Source: Elusimicrobia bacterium RIFOXYB2_FULL_49_7 (lineage in GTDB: Bacteria > Fibrobacterota > OXYB2-FULL-49-7). From it: DNA of 64,000 bases. Of this stretch, positions 1 through 9,279 are shown one piece after another. Position numbers and translations under genes: made by a program. The number at the start of each line of letters is the position of its first letter. The first letter of the stretch is position 1. The DNA lies in contig MGVN01000051.1 in the NCBI GenBank assembly GCA_001800515.1, positions 15,050 to 79,049 on the forward strand, read 5' to 3'. The notes below the pieces were generated by a model. It saw only the letters and a program-made list of their open reading frames with translations. It was not told the origin of the DNA and did no database searches.

Positions 1-2
1 AT

Positions 3-221
3 CAAATTGTCGGCCTTTTGCCGGACAACACCCTTAAAGTTAGATTAACCGCGCCACCCGTGGACGGGGCTGCAAATGACGCGCTGGTGAAACTCATTGC
101 CAAAACACTGAAAATTCCAAAAAGGGCCATTGCCATTTTAAAAGGAGAAAGCTCCAAACGGAAAATTTTAGAAATATCGGGCGTGGACAAAGCGATTTTT
201 CCCATTTCAGCAAAGGAATAG
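3..221 (+). CDS. DUF167/YggU-family protein, 5' end outside window
   Basis: C-terminal part of a small YggU/DUF167 family protein. The reading frame is open from the first base, so the N-terminus lies upstream. The segment VRLTAPPVDGAANDALVKLI is the family hallmark, followed by the usual ILKGESSKRK-type strand-turn. Family members are about 95-100 residues of unknown function, so roughly 70% is present. The TAG stop is 2 nt from the next ATG, which suggests an operon with the purine nucleoside phosphorylase. The family is certain from sequence pattern; the function is not known. Confidence 0.85.
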   Translation, partial: QIVGLLPDNTLKVRLTAPPVDGAANDALVKLIAKTLKIPKRAIAILKGESSKRKILEISGVDKAIFPISAKE

Positions 222-223
222 GT

Positions 224-1048
224 ATGTCAGATCTCTTTACAGACATTCAGGAATCGGTTGCCGCTATTCGCACAAGAAGCGATTTTATTCCGGATATCGG
301 CATCATATTAGGCACCGGACTCGGTCGTTTGGCGGATCGGGTGGACAAATCTGCTGAGATTTCCTATACCGATATTCCTCATTTCCCGGTCTCCACCGTG
401 GAATCCCATGCCGGGAAACTTATTTTGGGTAAACTCTCCGGTAAACGGGTGGTGGTCATGCAGGGCCGTTTCCATTATTATGAAGGATACTCCCTTCAGC
501 AGGTTGTCTATCCGGTACGCGTGATGAAAGCGCTTGGGGTTCGCACCTTGATTGTTTCTAATGCCTGCGGCGGTCTGAATCCTTCCTTCGCACCGGGCGA
601 TATCATGATCATCACGGATCATATCAATCTCTTAGGCCAGACCCCGCTTATCGGTAGAAATGATCATCGCATCGGCCCTCGCTTTCCGGATATGTATGAT
701 ACTTATTCGACCGACCTTCGTCAAAAAGCGCTGAAAGCGGCGCTCGAAAAGAAAATCCCGGTAAAACAAGGGGTTTATGCGGTCATGAGCGGCCCCTGTC
801 TTGAGACGGCAGCTGAATATCGAATGCTTAAAATCATGGGCGCCGATGTCATCGGCATGTCCACCGTCCCTGAGGTCATTGCTGCGGTTCATGCGGGCCT
901 TGAGGTCTTAGGCCTTTCCGTAATAACGGATAAATGTGACCCGGACAATTTAAAACCGGTGAAAATCGATGAAATCATCGCCACAGCCAACAAAACGGAA
1001 CCGCGTCTGATTTTCTTGGTCGAAGGAGTGTTGGAACATGTTCAGTAA
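224..1048 (+). CDS. punA: Purine nucleoside phosphorylase (trimeric type)
   Basis: Phosphorolyses purine (deoxy)nucleosides to the free base and (deoxy)ribose-1-phosphate in purine salvage; cytosolic. The 274-residue length fits the trimeric PNP family. Visible family blocks are GIILGTGLGRLADRV near the N-terminus (phosphate loop), HFPVSTVESHAGKL, the QGRFHYYEGYS block, SNACGGLNPSFAPGDIM, and MSGPCLETAAEYRML followed by GADVIGMSTVPEVI (base/ribose site). The start ATG is preceded by AAAGGA. The last 11 nt overlap ileS in another frame, so the two are probably co-translated. The symbol follows the Bacillus naming for this class and is a convention rather than a proven orthology. Confidence 0.93.
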   Translation: MSDLFTDIQESVAAIRTRSDFIPDIGIILGTGLGRLADRVDKSAEISYTDIPHFPVSTVESHAGKLILGKLSGKRVVVMQGRFHYYEGYSLQQVVYPVRVMKALGVRTLIVSNACGGLNPSFAPGDIMIITDHINLLGQTPLIGRNDHRIGPRFPDMYDTYSTDLRQKALKAALEKKIPVKQGVYAVMSGPCLETAAEYRMLKIMGADVIGMSTVPEVIAAVHAGLEVLGLSVITDKCDPDNLKPVKIDEIIATANKTEPRLIFLVEGVLEHVQ

Positions 1049-4000
1049 GCTTGATAAACAGAAATCTTTTCCTGCCATGGAAAAAGAGATCCTCGATTTC
1101 TGGCAGGAGCGTAAGATATTTGAAAAAAGCTTGGATCAAACCAAGGGGAAAAAGCCCTTTGTTTTTTACGATGGCCCCCCTTTTGCAACCGGTCTGCCTC
1201 ATTACGGCCACCTCTTGCCCGGCACAGTCAAAGACATCATTCCCCGTTATTGGACCATGCGCGGCCACTATGTGGAACGGAGGTTTGGCTGGGACTGCCA
1301 TGGATTACCCATCGAAAAACTGGCCCAAGATGAACTGGGGCTGAAAGGGACGCCCGAGATTCTCAAGACCGGGGTGGCAACATTTAATGATCAGTGTCGT
1401 TCAATGGTCACCAAATATGTGGATGCCTGGCGAAGCACTGTGGCCCGAAGCGGTCGGTGGGTTGATTTTGATAATAATTATAAGACCATGGACAAGAATT
1501 TCATGGAATCGGTCTGGTGGGTTTTCCGCCAAATTTTTGACAAAGGCCGTGTATATCGTGCTTATCGCGTGATGCCTTATTCTTGGGCTTTGACGACTCC
1601 TCTATCTAATTTTGAGGCCAATTCAAATTACAAAGATGTACAGGATCCTTCCGTCATTGTGCGTTTTAAATTAAAGGGTAAAAGCGAATACTTTTTGGCT
1701 TGGACCACCACGCCCTGGACCTTACCCTCCAACCTCGGTCTCTGTGTTGGGCCAGCCATTGACTATGTGCGTATACGAGACAAAGCTGCCGGGGAAATAT
1801 ACATTTTAGCCGAGGCGCGTCTTTCTGCCCATTATAAAAAGACCGAGGAATATGAGATTCTTGAGACCATGAAGGGTGAACAGCTTCGCCATACCGGTTA
1901 TGAACCGCTTTTTTCTTATTTCAAGGATCAACCGAACGCTTTTCGCGTTCTAGTCGATCCCTTTGTTTCCACAGAAGACGGTACCGGTGTGGTCCACATG
2001 GCACCCGCTTACGGTGAAGATGATTACCGTATCTGCACAATGGAAAAGATCGAATTGGTCGATCCGTTGGATGCGGAAGCGAAATTTACGAGTGCGGTTC
2101 CTGATTTCGCAGGTCAATTTTGTAAAGAAGCGGATAAAGCCATTATTCGCAAGCTTAAGGATGAAGGCAAACTGATTCACCAGAGCACGATTGTTCACAG
2201 TTATCCTTTTTGCGACCGAAGCGACACTCCGCTCATTTATCGAGCCATTAATGCCTGGTACATTCGTATCGAAGACTTGCGGGAATCGCTTATGCGGAAC
2301 AATGCTCAAATCCACTGGGTCCCTGATTATGTGGGCGAAAAACGGTTCGGCAACTGGCTTAAAGAGGCCAAAGATTGGAATTTCAGTCGCAACCGTTTCT
2401 GGGGCTCTTGCATTCCTATTTGGGAATGTCCGGTATGCAGCCATCTTCATTGCGTGGGTTCCATTGGCGAGTTGGAAAGTTTAAGTGGTACCAAAGTGCA
2501 AGACCTGCACAAACATCATATTGATCCCATTACTTTTGGGTGCACGAAAAAAGGGTGCGCAGGTGTCATGAAGCGTATTCCCGAGGTCTTTGACTGCTGG
2601 TTTGAATCCGGTGCCATGCCCTATGGTCAGAGCCATTATCCTTTTGAAAATAAAGAGAGTTTTGAAGCAGGATTTCCGGCGGACTTCATTGCCGAGAGTC
2701 TGGATCAGACTCGCGGTTGGTTTTATACCTTGCTTGTTCTGTCGACCCTTTTGTTTGATAAGCCGGCCATCAAGAACATCGTCGTCTCCGGCCTTATTTT
2801 GGCCGAAGATGGCAAGAAAATGAGTAAACGGCTCAAAAATTATCCGGCTCCGGAATATGTCATGGAAACCCATGGGGCTGATGCGCTTCGTATGTATCTT
2901 ATCGATTCACCCGTGGTACGCGCGGAAGAAATGAAATTTTCGGAAAATGGCATTCGGGAAATCTTGAAGACCGTCATTATTCCGCTCTGGAATGCCTATA
3001 ATTTCTTCATCGAATATGCGGTTACAGATCATTGGGAACCGGCCAAGGGAAAAGCGGCAAGAAGTAACAATGAATTAGACCGGTGGATCCTTTCGCTTCA
3101 GCAAAGCCTAATAAAAGAGGTCAATCTCCAAATGCAATCCTACCGGCTTTTCAAAGTGGTCCCAGCGGTGGTGGATTTTATTGAAAACCTCACGAACTGG
3201 TACATCCGTCGCAGTCGCGAACGTTTTTGGGCCAATGCCTCGGAAAATCCCACTCAAAAGACGGAATGTCACTCTACTTTGTATACCGTACTGCTGACTT
3301 TTTCAAAAATTATTGCTCCGGTTCTTCCCTTTCTAAGTGAAGAAATGTACCGCAATCTTTCCAAAGGATTCCCGGAGGCCTTGGAATCGGTCCATTTGTG
3401 TGCTTATCCGGAAGCGGATGAATCATACATCGATGTGAATCTCGAAAAACGGATGGCTTTGCTGCGCGGCATCGTGGGCCTTGGCAATTCTTTACGCGCG
3501 AAACATAATCTTAAAAATCGGCAACCGTTGAATCAGGTGATCGTGGTGCTGCCGCTTCAAGAGCGGAATCAGGTCAAACCTTATGCCCATTTGATCGAAG
3601 ATGAATTGAATGTAAAACGTGTATTATGGGTTGAAAACGAGGATGATGTTGTCACGTTGTCCGTTAAGCCAAATTTCAGGACCCTGGGCAAAAAATTCGG
3701 TAAAGAGATGAAGGCGGCGGGCAGCGACATTATTGCTTTGCAAAAAGAAGCCATCCGTATCTTGGAAGCTAATGGCACACTTTCTATTCGCGGTGTTGCT
3801 ATTCAGCGAGAAGATGTACTTATCGAGCGGCTTCCAAAAGCAGGTACTGCGTTCGAAAATCAGGGCGGTATTACGGTCGGTTTGGATACCCAAATCACGG
3901 ATGATCTGCTTTTTGAAGGGTATGCTCTCGAATTTAAGAATCGAGTCAATAATTTCCGCAAAGAAATAGGGTTGGATAAGGAAGATAGGGTTACGATCCG

Positions 4001-4181
4001 TTTTTCCACTCCATCCGATCGGATACGCGAGATCGTGTTGACCCGTTATCAGGAATTCCTAAAGGGAGAAACCTTGGCTGTTTCGATCCAGGAAAACATC
4101 CCGGCAGGATGGGTTCATAAAAAGGAGACCGAGGTTTACGGAGAGACGGTTATCCTTGCCATTGAAAAGGTAATAACTTAA
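1038..4181 (+). CDS. ileS: Isoleucyl-tRNA synthetase, eukaryote-like (type 2) form
   Basis: Charges tRNA-Ile with isoleucine; class I synthetase. At 1047 residues it is longer than the common bacterial type (about 930). The HIGH signature is HYGH at residues 55-58 within PPFATGLPHYGHLLPG, and KMSKR lies at 594-598. An editing (CP1) domain with WTTTPWTLPSN is present. A Cys pair (CPVC) and a second CTKKGC lie in the CP/zinc region. The HYGH form and the length resemble the eukaryote-like type 2 IleS, which in other bacteria is associated with pseudomonic-acid tolerance; that property is inference here. The ATG at 1038 has GGAG upstream and overlaps the PNP gene. Confidence 0.97.
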   Translation: MFSKLDKQKSFPAMEKEILDFWQERKIFEKSLDQTKGKKPFVFYDGPPFATGLPHYGHLLPGTVKDIIPRYWTMRGHYVERRFGWDCHGLPIEKLAQDELGLKGTPEILKTGVATFNDQCRSMVTKYVDAWRSTVARSGRWVDFDNNYKTMDKNFMESVWWVFRQIFDKGRVYRAYRVMPYSWALTTPLSNFEANSNYKDVQDPSVIVRFKLKGKSEYFLAWTTTPWTLPSNLGLCVGPAIDYVRIRDKAAGEIYILAEARLSAHYKKTEEYEILETMKGEQLRHTGYEPLFSYFKDQPNAFRVLVDPFVSTEDGTGVVHMAPAYGEDDYRICTMEKIELVDPLDAEAKFTSAVPDFAGQFCKEADKAIIRKLKDEGKLIHQSTIVHSYPFCDRSDTPLIYRAINAWYIRIEDLRESLMRNNAQIHWVPDYVGEKRFGNWLKEAKDWNFSRNRFWGSCIPIWECPVCSHLHCVGSIGELESLSGTKVQDLHKHHIDPITFGCTKKGCAGVMKRIPEVFDCWFESGAMPYGQSHYPFENKESFEAGFPADFIAESLDQTRGWFYTLLVLSTLLFDKPAIKNIVVSGLILAEDGKKMSKRLKNYPAPEYVMETHGADALRMYLIDSPVVRAEEMKFSENGIREILKTVIIPLWNAYNFFIEYAVTDHWEPAKGKAARSNNELDRWILSLQQSLIKEVNLQMQSYRLFKVVPAVVDFIENLTNWYIRRSRERFWANASENPTQKTECHSTLYTVLLTFSKIIAPVLPFLSEEMYRNLSKGFPEALESVHLCAYPEADESYIDVNLEKRMALLRGIVGLGNSLRAKHNLKNRQPLNQVIVVLPLQERNQVKPYAHLIEDELNVKRVLWVENEDDVVTLSVKPNFRTLGKKFGKEMKAAGSDIIALQKEAIRILEANGTLSIRGVAIQREDVLIERLPKAGTAFENQGGITVGLDTQITDDLLFEGYALEFKNRVNNFRKEIGLDKEDRVTIRFSTPSDRIREIVLTRYQEFLKGETLAVSIQENIPAGWVHKKETEVYGETVILAIEKVIT

Positions 4182-4222
4182 ATTTTAAGGCTTAAACTTT
4201 CCAGAAGAAAGGAAAAAGTCCG

Positions 4223-4612
4223 ATGAATGCCAAAGACCGAAAAATGTATGAAAAAATCCTGCTTGAGAAAAAGGCGACTCTTCTGAAGGAACTGGGTTTA
4301 ATTGAGGAAGCCACGTTCAACCAGAGTTCTAAGGACGCCGCCGGGGATATCTCCGCCTACGCCTATCATCTGGCAGATCAGGCAACTGACTTTCAGGATC
4401 GGGAAAAAGCTTTTCTTTTCGCTTCGCGCGAAGGTCGTTTCCTGCATCATATTGAAGAGGCGCTTCGGCGCGTTAATGACAAAGATTACGGGCTTTGTTT
4501 CGAATGTAAACACCCTATTGACACGGAACGTCTGAAAGCCGTGCCCCATGCACGCCTCTGCATCAAATGCAAGTCCGCGGAAGAGGAACGCAAGCGTAAA
4601 CATCTTGATTAA
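4223..4612 (+). CDS. DksA/TraR-family zinc-finger protein
   Basis: 129-residue member of the DksA/TraR family, whose members enter the RNA polymerase secondary channel and modulate transcription, often with ppGpp. The N-terminal half is a helical coiled-coil region. The C-terminus has a four-cysteine zinc finger, CFECKHPID followed by LCIKCKSAEEE, with typical CxxC...CxxC spacing. An AGAAAGGA ribosome-binding site precedes the ATG. It follows ileS by 41 nt and precedes an M28 peptidase. Whether it is the cell's main DksA or a paralogue cannot be decided from this window. Confidence 0.9.
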   Translation: MNAKDRKMYEKILLEKKATLLKELGLIEEATFNQSSKDAAGDISAYAYHLADQATDFQDREKAFLFASREGRFLHHIEEALRRVNDKDYGLCFECKHPIDTERLKAVPHARLCIKCKSAEEERKRKHLD

Positions 4613-4625
4613 TACCTTATCGTTC

Positions 4626-5528
4626 ATGAGCGACATATTAAAAGGAGTGATCCGAAAAGGGCCTCTCCTTTTTTTATTTTTATTTCCTTTCTCTGCCTTC
4701 AGTTTTGATGGGATACGCGCTTTTCACTATATTGAAGAACAATGCGCACTTGGAACACGGGAACCCGGTTCGCCCGGTCATGCAGCTATGAAAAACTATC
4801 TTGAACAGTTTTTGATAAAGCAAAAAGGACATTTTTCAAAAAAAGAGTTCACTTTTCAGGATAAAAAACGGAACAAATCCCTTGCTCTGACGAATTTCCA
4901 TCTTTTTTTCCCGGGTCAAGATAAAAAAAAGCTGCTTCTTTGCGCCCATTATGACTGTCGCCCCTGGGCCGACCGTGAGAGCGAACCCGGCAGACGCAAC
5001 CTACCCATTCCGGGTGCCAACGATGGAGGCAGCGGGGTAGCTGTATTAATGGAATTGTGCCATAGCTTGTCCAAAAAAGCCCCCGGCCGAAGTGTGGAGA
5101 TCGTCTTCTTTGATGGCGAGGATTATGGTTTCCAAGGAGATGACAATTGGTGTCTCGGCTCCAAGCATTTTGCTCAACAAGCCAATCCCAAAGATTATGC
5201 GTTTGCCATTCTTCTTGATATGGTTGGAGATAAGGATTTACATTTTCTCCGCGAAGGCAATTCTCTAAAACAAGCTCCCCAAATTATGGAAAGGATTTGG
5301 AAGAGCGCAGAACAACTGCAACTGCCCGCTTTTTCCACTGAAAATGGCCCATATATATATGATGACCACATTCCGCTTCAAAAAATCGGCATTCCGGCTG
5401 TGGATCTTATTGATTTCGACTACCCTTATTGGCATACCCTCTCTGATACGCCGGATAAATGCTCAGATAAAAGTCTTTCTCAGGTAGGCCAACTTCTCAT
5501 AGAACTCATATATGGACAAGGACAATAA
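4626..5528 (+). CDS. Secreted M28 metallopeptidase, glutaminyl-cyclase-like
   Basis: About 300 residues with an N-terminal signal/anchor (hydrophobic LLFLFLFPFSAFSF), so it is exported. The M28 zinc ligands are visible: CAHYDCRPWAD (His and Asp), GANDGGSG, FFDGEDYG (catalytic and ligand acidic residues), LLDMVGDKD, and a late DYPYWHTLSDT that supplies the last His. The DYPYWHT tail and the QGDDNWCLGS block resemble glutaminyl-peptide cyclotransferases, so either an aminopeptidase or an N-terminal glutamine cyclase is possible. The ATG at 4626 was chosen because it starts directly before the signal peptide; an in-frame start at 4548 would overlap the DksA-like gene. The 3' end overlaps the acyltransferase by 17 nt. 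Confidence 0.85.
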   Translation: MSDILKGVIRKGPLLFLFLFPFSAFSFDGIRAFHYIEEQCALGTREPGSPGHAAMKNYLEQFLIKQKGHFSKKEFTFQDKKRNKSLALTNFHLFFPGQDKKKLLLCAHYDCRPWADRESEPGRRNLPIPGANDGGSGVAVLMELCHSLSKKAPGRSVEIVFFDGEDYGFQGDDNWCLGSKHFAQQANPKDYAFAILLDMVGDKDLHFLREGNSLKQAPQIMERIWKSAEQLQLPAFSTENGPYIYDDHIPLQKIGIPAVDLIDFDYPYWHTLSDTPDKCSDKSLSQVGQLLIELIYGQGQ

Positions 5529-6411
5529 ATCTCTTCGGAAAAGGATGAAGAACGATGCCATTTATATGGGCATCTGTTTCTTGCTTTGCTTGGTTAAATG
5601 GTTGCCTCGGTCTGGCGCTTTGGTCTTAGCCGGCGGACTGGCTAAGCTCGGTTATTATCTTGCCTCCCAAGAACGTCAAAGAACCCTGTCAAACCTCGCC
5701 TTGGCCTTTGGAAACACGATGAGTGCGAAACAAAGGGTGACCGTGGCCAAGCAGGTCTTTTCCAATATCGCCCAAAATTTAGTTGATTCAATCATCATGG
5801 AACGACTTCTAAAAAAAAACCCGCAAAACATCATGGCCGTGACAAATGTTGCTGTGGCTTTCGCAGCTCTTGAAAAAAAAGAGGGCATTGTTTTTCTCAC
5901 CGCACATACCGGTTGTTTTGAAATGATGCCCCCCTGCTTTTCCCTGCTCGGATTTCCCATCCTGGTTACGGGTGCTAAGATTTATGACGATCGCTTAAAT
6001 CGGCTTATTTCTGAAAATCGTCGCTTGTTTAATGTGACCTACATTCAACGTGATGAAAATCTTCGGGAAATGATTAATGGTCTTAAACAAGGGATGGGGT
6101 TGGGCGTGCTTTGCGATCTCCATACGCGGGGGGAGAGTCGGACCCTTCCTTTTTTTGGGCGACCGGCCAAAACTGTTTCCGGTCCCTTCAAGCTGGCAAT
6201 CAAATTCCACGCAGCCATGATTCCTGTTTTGACAAGACGAAAAAGCGATGGAACACAGCAGGTAACCGTTTATCCTGAAATTATCCCCCAAGGTGAAACG
6301 CTCGAGGAAAAAATTATCTTTTCCATGAAGCGCTATCATCAAATCTTGGAGGAATTCATCCGGGCGGATCCCACCCAATGGATATGGATGCACGATCGAT
6401 GGAAAAAATAA
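5512..6411 (+). CDS. Lipid A biosynthesis acyltransferase (LpxL/HtrB family)
   Basis: Transfers a secondary acyl chain to the lipid A precursor at the inner membrane. The 299-residue length is typical. One N-terminal membrane segment (about residues 17-45) is followed by the catalytic HX4E motif, H132 to E137 in TAHTGCFEMM. Further family blocks are GLGVLCDLHTRG, PFFGRPAKTVSGPFKLA and a C-terminal DPTQWIWMHDRWKK, which is characteristic of LpxL/LpxM proteins. The start overlaps the M28 gene, and an internal ATG at 5545 is an alternative. It is followed with overlap by the LptC-like gene, which supports an LPS role. Confidence 0.92.
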   Translation: MDKDNKSLRKRMKNDAIYMGICFLLCLVKWLPRSGALVLAGGLAKLGYYLASQERQRTLSNLALAFGNTMSAKQRVTVAKQVFSNIAQNLVDSIIMERLLKKNPQNIMAVTNVAVAFAALEKKEGIVFLTAHTGCFEMMPPCFSLLGFPILVTGAKIYDDRLNRLISENRRLFNVTYIQRDENLREMINGLKQGMGLGVLCDLHTRGESRTLPFFGRPAKTVSGPFKLAIKFHAAMIPVLTRRKSDGTQQVTVYPEIIPQGETLEEKIIFSMKRYHQILEEFIRADPTQWIWMHDRWKK

Positions 6412-6950
6412 ATTTATTTCTACTCTTTTTTCTGTTTTTGTGGCTGCCCGGCTGCAAAAATGAGCGTCTTCCTGTCAGTCAGGTCCGTATCGATACGGAT
6501 AAAATGCCGCTTCAAGAATTCAAGGACACCACGCGTCTTTCCTGTACGGAGAATGACCGTCGCTTATGGACACTAACAACGACTCATCTCGTTAAATACA
6601 AAGCAGACGGCCGCATTTATGTAAATCCAGTTCATATTACTTACAACACCCGAGACGGTGTTTCCTTGCTTGAATCCGATTCCGGCCAAATCAGTTACGC
6701 TATGGATACTCTGCTGGCTGTAGGTAATGTGCGTATTTGTGCTGCGGACGGCAAGCGGTTGGTAACATCACTTATTGGTTGGTACAAAAACACGGGTAAG
6801 ATCATTTCCGACCGTTTTGTGAAGTTCACCACGGAAGACGGAGATGTCTATTCTGGAGTCGGATTTATCGCCAATACGGATCTTTCTGAATGGAAAATCC
6901 TTCGGAATGTTCGGGCCACTATTCATGAAGCTGATAAAAAAATGCAATAG
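6399..6950 (+). CDS. lptC: LptC-like LPS export lipoprotein
   Basis: LptC family protein (about 183 residues) that would relay lipopolysaccharide from the LptBFG transporter to LptA in the periplasm. The N-terminus is a short hydrophobic segment ending in a lipobox-like LWLPGC, so it is probably lipidated. The body is beta-rich, with LptC-like periodic strands such as VNPVHITYNTRDG and DGDVYSGVGFIANTDLSEW. The ATG at 6399 places the signal at the very N-terminus; the longer in-frame start at 6378 adds seven residues. It overlaps the acyltransferase stop by 13 nt. No lptA or lptB is adjacent. Confidence 0.8.
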   Translation: MEKINLFLLFFLFLWLPGCKNERLPVSQVRIDTDKMPLQEFKDTTRLSCTENDRRLWTLTTTHLVKYKADGRIYVNPVHITYNTRDGVSLLESDSGQISYAMDTLLAVGNVRICAADGKRLVTSLIGWYKNTGKIISDRFVKFTTEDGDVYSGVGFIANTDLSEWKILRNVRATIHEADKKMQ

Positions 6951-6953
6951 CCT

Positions 6954-6983
6954 TTGACATAGAAATTACCTTTCATGTACAAA
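6954..6983 (+). promoter_or_regulatory. Candidate sigma-70 promoter for the sigma factor gene
   Basis: TTGACA (6954-6959) lies 18 nt upstream of TACAAA (6978-6983), in the 92-nt gap before the sigma-factor ATG. The -35 is perfect and the -10 is four of six. A GGAGAAA ribosome-binding site follows. This is prediction only. Confidence 0.4.
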
Positions 6984-7042
6984 ACTGTGACACAAACCTT
7001 TCTGGGATTGGTTATATTTTCTCTACAAAGAATGGAGAAACA

Positions 7043-7891
7043 ATGACAAAAACATTTCATTTCCAGAATGACCAGGATTTCGTTAATATCTATCTCAAAG
7101 AAATTCGTCCTTATCCGGTACTCACTCAAAAAGAAGAGAGAATTTTACTCCTGGAGTATAAAACAAACAAAAGTAAAGAAGCTTTTAATAAATTAATCAC
7201 CTCCAACCTTCGTTTTGTTGTTAGCGTGTCGGTCAAATACCAAAATCAAGGTTTGGCTATGCCTGAACTTATTAATGAAGGTAATTTAGGACTTATCGAA
7301 GCAGTGAAAAGGTTTAACCTGGATAATAATGTTAAATTTATTTCGTATGCGGTTTGGTGGATTCGTCAATCCATTATCAAGGCACTCTATGAAAAATCAA
7401 GGCTTGTTCGCGTCTCAGCTGAAAAGGAATCCAAATTAAAACGAGTGAACCGTTTAGCAGAACTTTCTCTGCAGGAATTTGGTTACATTGATTACAATTT
7501 TGTCGCAAAACGTTCGGAAAGCAAGAATTATGAAGTTGAACAAATTTTGGGTCTGAGCAATAATCGTATTTCCATGGACGAACCCTTGGGGGATGATAAT
7601 GACAGCACTATTTATGATCTAATGACCGATGACAAGTCCGAATCTCCTGATGCCTTTTTATTTGATGAAGGTACCCGTCATTCCTTACATGAGATGATGG
7701 ATTCTTTGAATGAGCAGGAAAAGTTTGTCGTAGAATACTATTACGGTTTGGGGCTGGAAACCGATTTTAACTTGGAACAAATCGGCAAAAAACTGCGAAT
7801 TTCAAAGGAACGTGTACGTCAAATTAAGAAAAAAGCCCTTGAAAAAATGAAACAGACCGGGATGTCTTATTCCCTGGCAAACTGCGCTTAA
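7043..7891 (+). CDS. RNA polymerase sigma-70 factor, RpoD/RpoS-like, without region 1.1
   Basis: 282-residue sigma factor with region 1.2 (VNIYLKEIRPYPVLTQKEE), region 2 (FNKLITSNLRFVVSVSVKYQ, then FISYAVWWIRQSI for -10 recognition and melting), region 3, and region 4 (LNEQEKFVVEYYYGLG, then ISKERVRQIKKKALEKM, the -35-binding helix-turn-helix). The short length without region 1.1 matches the primary sigma factors of Bacteroidota-like bacteria, but group 2 factors look the same, so primary status is not proven. It is monocistronic, with its own candidate promoter and a strong terminator. The coding sequence is more AT-rich than its neighbours. Confidence 0.93.
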   Translation: MTKTFHFQNDQDFVNIYLKEIRPYPVLTQKEERILLLEYKTNKSKEAFNKLITSNLRFVVSVSVKYQNQGLAMPELINEGNLGLIEAVKRFNLDNNVKFISYAVWWIRQSIIKALYEKSRLVRVSAEKESKLKRVNRLAELSLQEFGYIDYNFVAKRSESKNYEVEQILGLSNNRISMDEPLGDDNDSTIYDLMTDDKSESPDAFLFDEGTRHSLHEMMDSLNEQEKFVVEYYYGLGLETDFNLEQIGKKLRISKERVRQIKKKALEKMKQTGMSYSLANCA

Positions 7892-7917
7892 TAATCCTCC
7901 TCCTTTTTTATTGTTCC

Positions 7918-7952
7918 AAATCCCCGTCTCCATTGGACGGGGATTTTTTTTT
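7918..7952 (+). terminator. Intrinsic terminator after the sigma factor gene
   Basis: A perfect stem, TCCCCGTC (7921-7928) with GACGGGGA (7936-7943) around a 7-nt loop, extended by AAA/TTT, is followed by nine T residues (7944-7952). It sits 30 nt after the sigma-factor stop codon and before the next gene's ATG. Confidence 0.93.
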
Positions 7953-7979
7953 ACCCGTAAGAATATTATATTACTCGGT

Positions 7980-9251
7980 ATGAATGAAACCGCACTTTTT
8001 ATGCGTTTCGGTATTGCAATGGTTATTGGCCTTCTGATCGGTCTTCAACGCGAGTTCGCCTTTGAAGAGCCAAAACGGGAGATTGCCGCCGGGATTCGTA
8101 CCTTTCCGCTCATGGCATTGATTGGATGTGCTGCTTCTTTTTTTTCCGATCAATATGATTCTCCATTGCCCTTCTGCGCCATTTTGCTCCTCATGGGCGG
8201 TTTTCTTATTGCCAATTATCTGACCGAGGCACGCTGCGGTCATACGGGTCTAACCACCAAGACAGCGGCCGTGTTAACCATTCTTATTGGCTCTCTCATT
8301 TACTGGGAACAAACTTCCCTGGGTGTCGCTTTGGGTGTGGCTGTGGTGTTTTTGTTATCGGCCAAGCACGAAATGCATGATTTTGCTCATCATATTACAA
8401 AAGCGGATGTTTATGCAACTTTGAAACTGGCCGTCATTTCTGCTATTGTTCTGCCCGTGCTTCCCAACCGTGTTTTCGGAAACATTCCTTTCGATATTTT
8501 CAATCCCTTCAAAATCTGGCTGTTGGTTGTTTTAATCTCTGGTATTAGTTTTATCGGCTATGTCATGATGAAATTGACGGGTACACGAAAGGGAATCAGT
8601 TTGACCGGCTTTTTCGGTGGTTTGGTTTCCAGCACTGCCGTTACAGTCAGTTTTACCCGTCGGTCAAAAATCAACCCTGGATTGTCCAAATCCTTTGCAT
8701 TAGCCATTCTTATTGCGTGGACCGTTATGTTCGCTCGGGTTGTAGCGGTAGTGGCATTACTTAATCTTTCTTTGGCAGGGAAACTCTGGTTGCCTATGGC
8801 AGTATCGGTCTTAGCAGGATTAGCTTATTGCTTCTATCTTTTCAAACAAGAAGCATCTGAAAAAACAGCAGAGGAAATTGATTTGTCTAACCCATTTGAA
8901 TTAGGTCTGGCCATTAAATTCGGTATTCTTTTCGTCATTATTCTATTTATTTCCAGAAGTGCACAAATCTATTTCGGCAATGTTGGCATTTACTTTTCCA
9001 GTGTTTTGTCTGGCGCTGCCGATGTGGATGCTATTGCTCTGTCCATGGCCAAATTCAGCCAAGGTGGACAACCAGACGCCATTGATTTATCGATTGCAAC
9101 GCGAGGTGTCGTCCTGGCAACTATCGCTAACACGGTTGTGAAAGGACTGATTGCTATGGTTAGCGGTTCTGTCGCTTTACGAAAAACAATCCTGCCTGGC
9201 TTTGTTCTCATGATGGCAGCCGGTCTTTTGGTTGCCTTTTTTGGCGTGTAA
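7980..9251 (+). CDS. MgtC/SapB-DUF4010 family membrane protein
   Basis: 423-residue integral membrane protein with about a dozen hydrophobic segments. The N-terminal FGIAMVIGLLIGLQRE motif is the MgtC/SapB signature, and the later part (GTRKGISLTGFFGGLVSSTAVTVSF and SGAADVDAIALSMAKFS) matches the DUF4010 domain usually fused to it. MgtC-type proteins are linked to low-magnesium adaptation or control of other transporters; the role of the DUF4010 fusions is unknown. The ATG at 7980 was chosen because an upstream in-frame start would place the terminator hairpin inside the gene. Confidence 0.87.
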   Translation: MNETALFMRFGIAMVIGLLIGLQREFAFEEPKREIAAGIRTFPLMALIGCAASFFSDQYDSPLPFCAILLLMGGFLIANYLTEARCGHTGLTTKTAAVLTILIGSLIYWEQTSLGVALGVAVVFLLSAKHEMHDFAHHITKADVYATLKLAVISAIVLPVLPNRVFGNIPFDIFNPFKIWLLVVLISGISFIGYVMMKLTGTRKGISLTGFFGGLVSSTAVTVSFTRRSKINPGLSKSFALAILIAWTVMFARVVAVVALLNLSLAGKLWLPMAVSVLAGLAYCFYLFKQEASEKTAEEIDLSNPFELGLAIKFGILFVIILFISRSAQIYFGNVGIYFSSVLSGAADVDAIALSMAKFSQGGQPDAIDLSIATRGVVLATIANTVVKGLIAMVSGSVALRKTILPGFVLMMAAGLLVAFFGV

Positions 9252-9279
9252 CTTGCCGAAATAAAATAGGCCGATGTTA

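Noticed and set aside
9260..9272. 13-nt AATAAAATAGGCC also found at 12279-12291
   Set aside because: Only two copies in AT-rich gaps without further similarity; likely chance.
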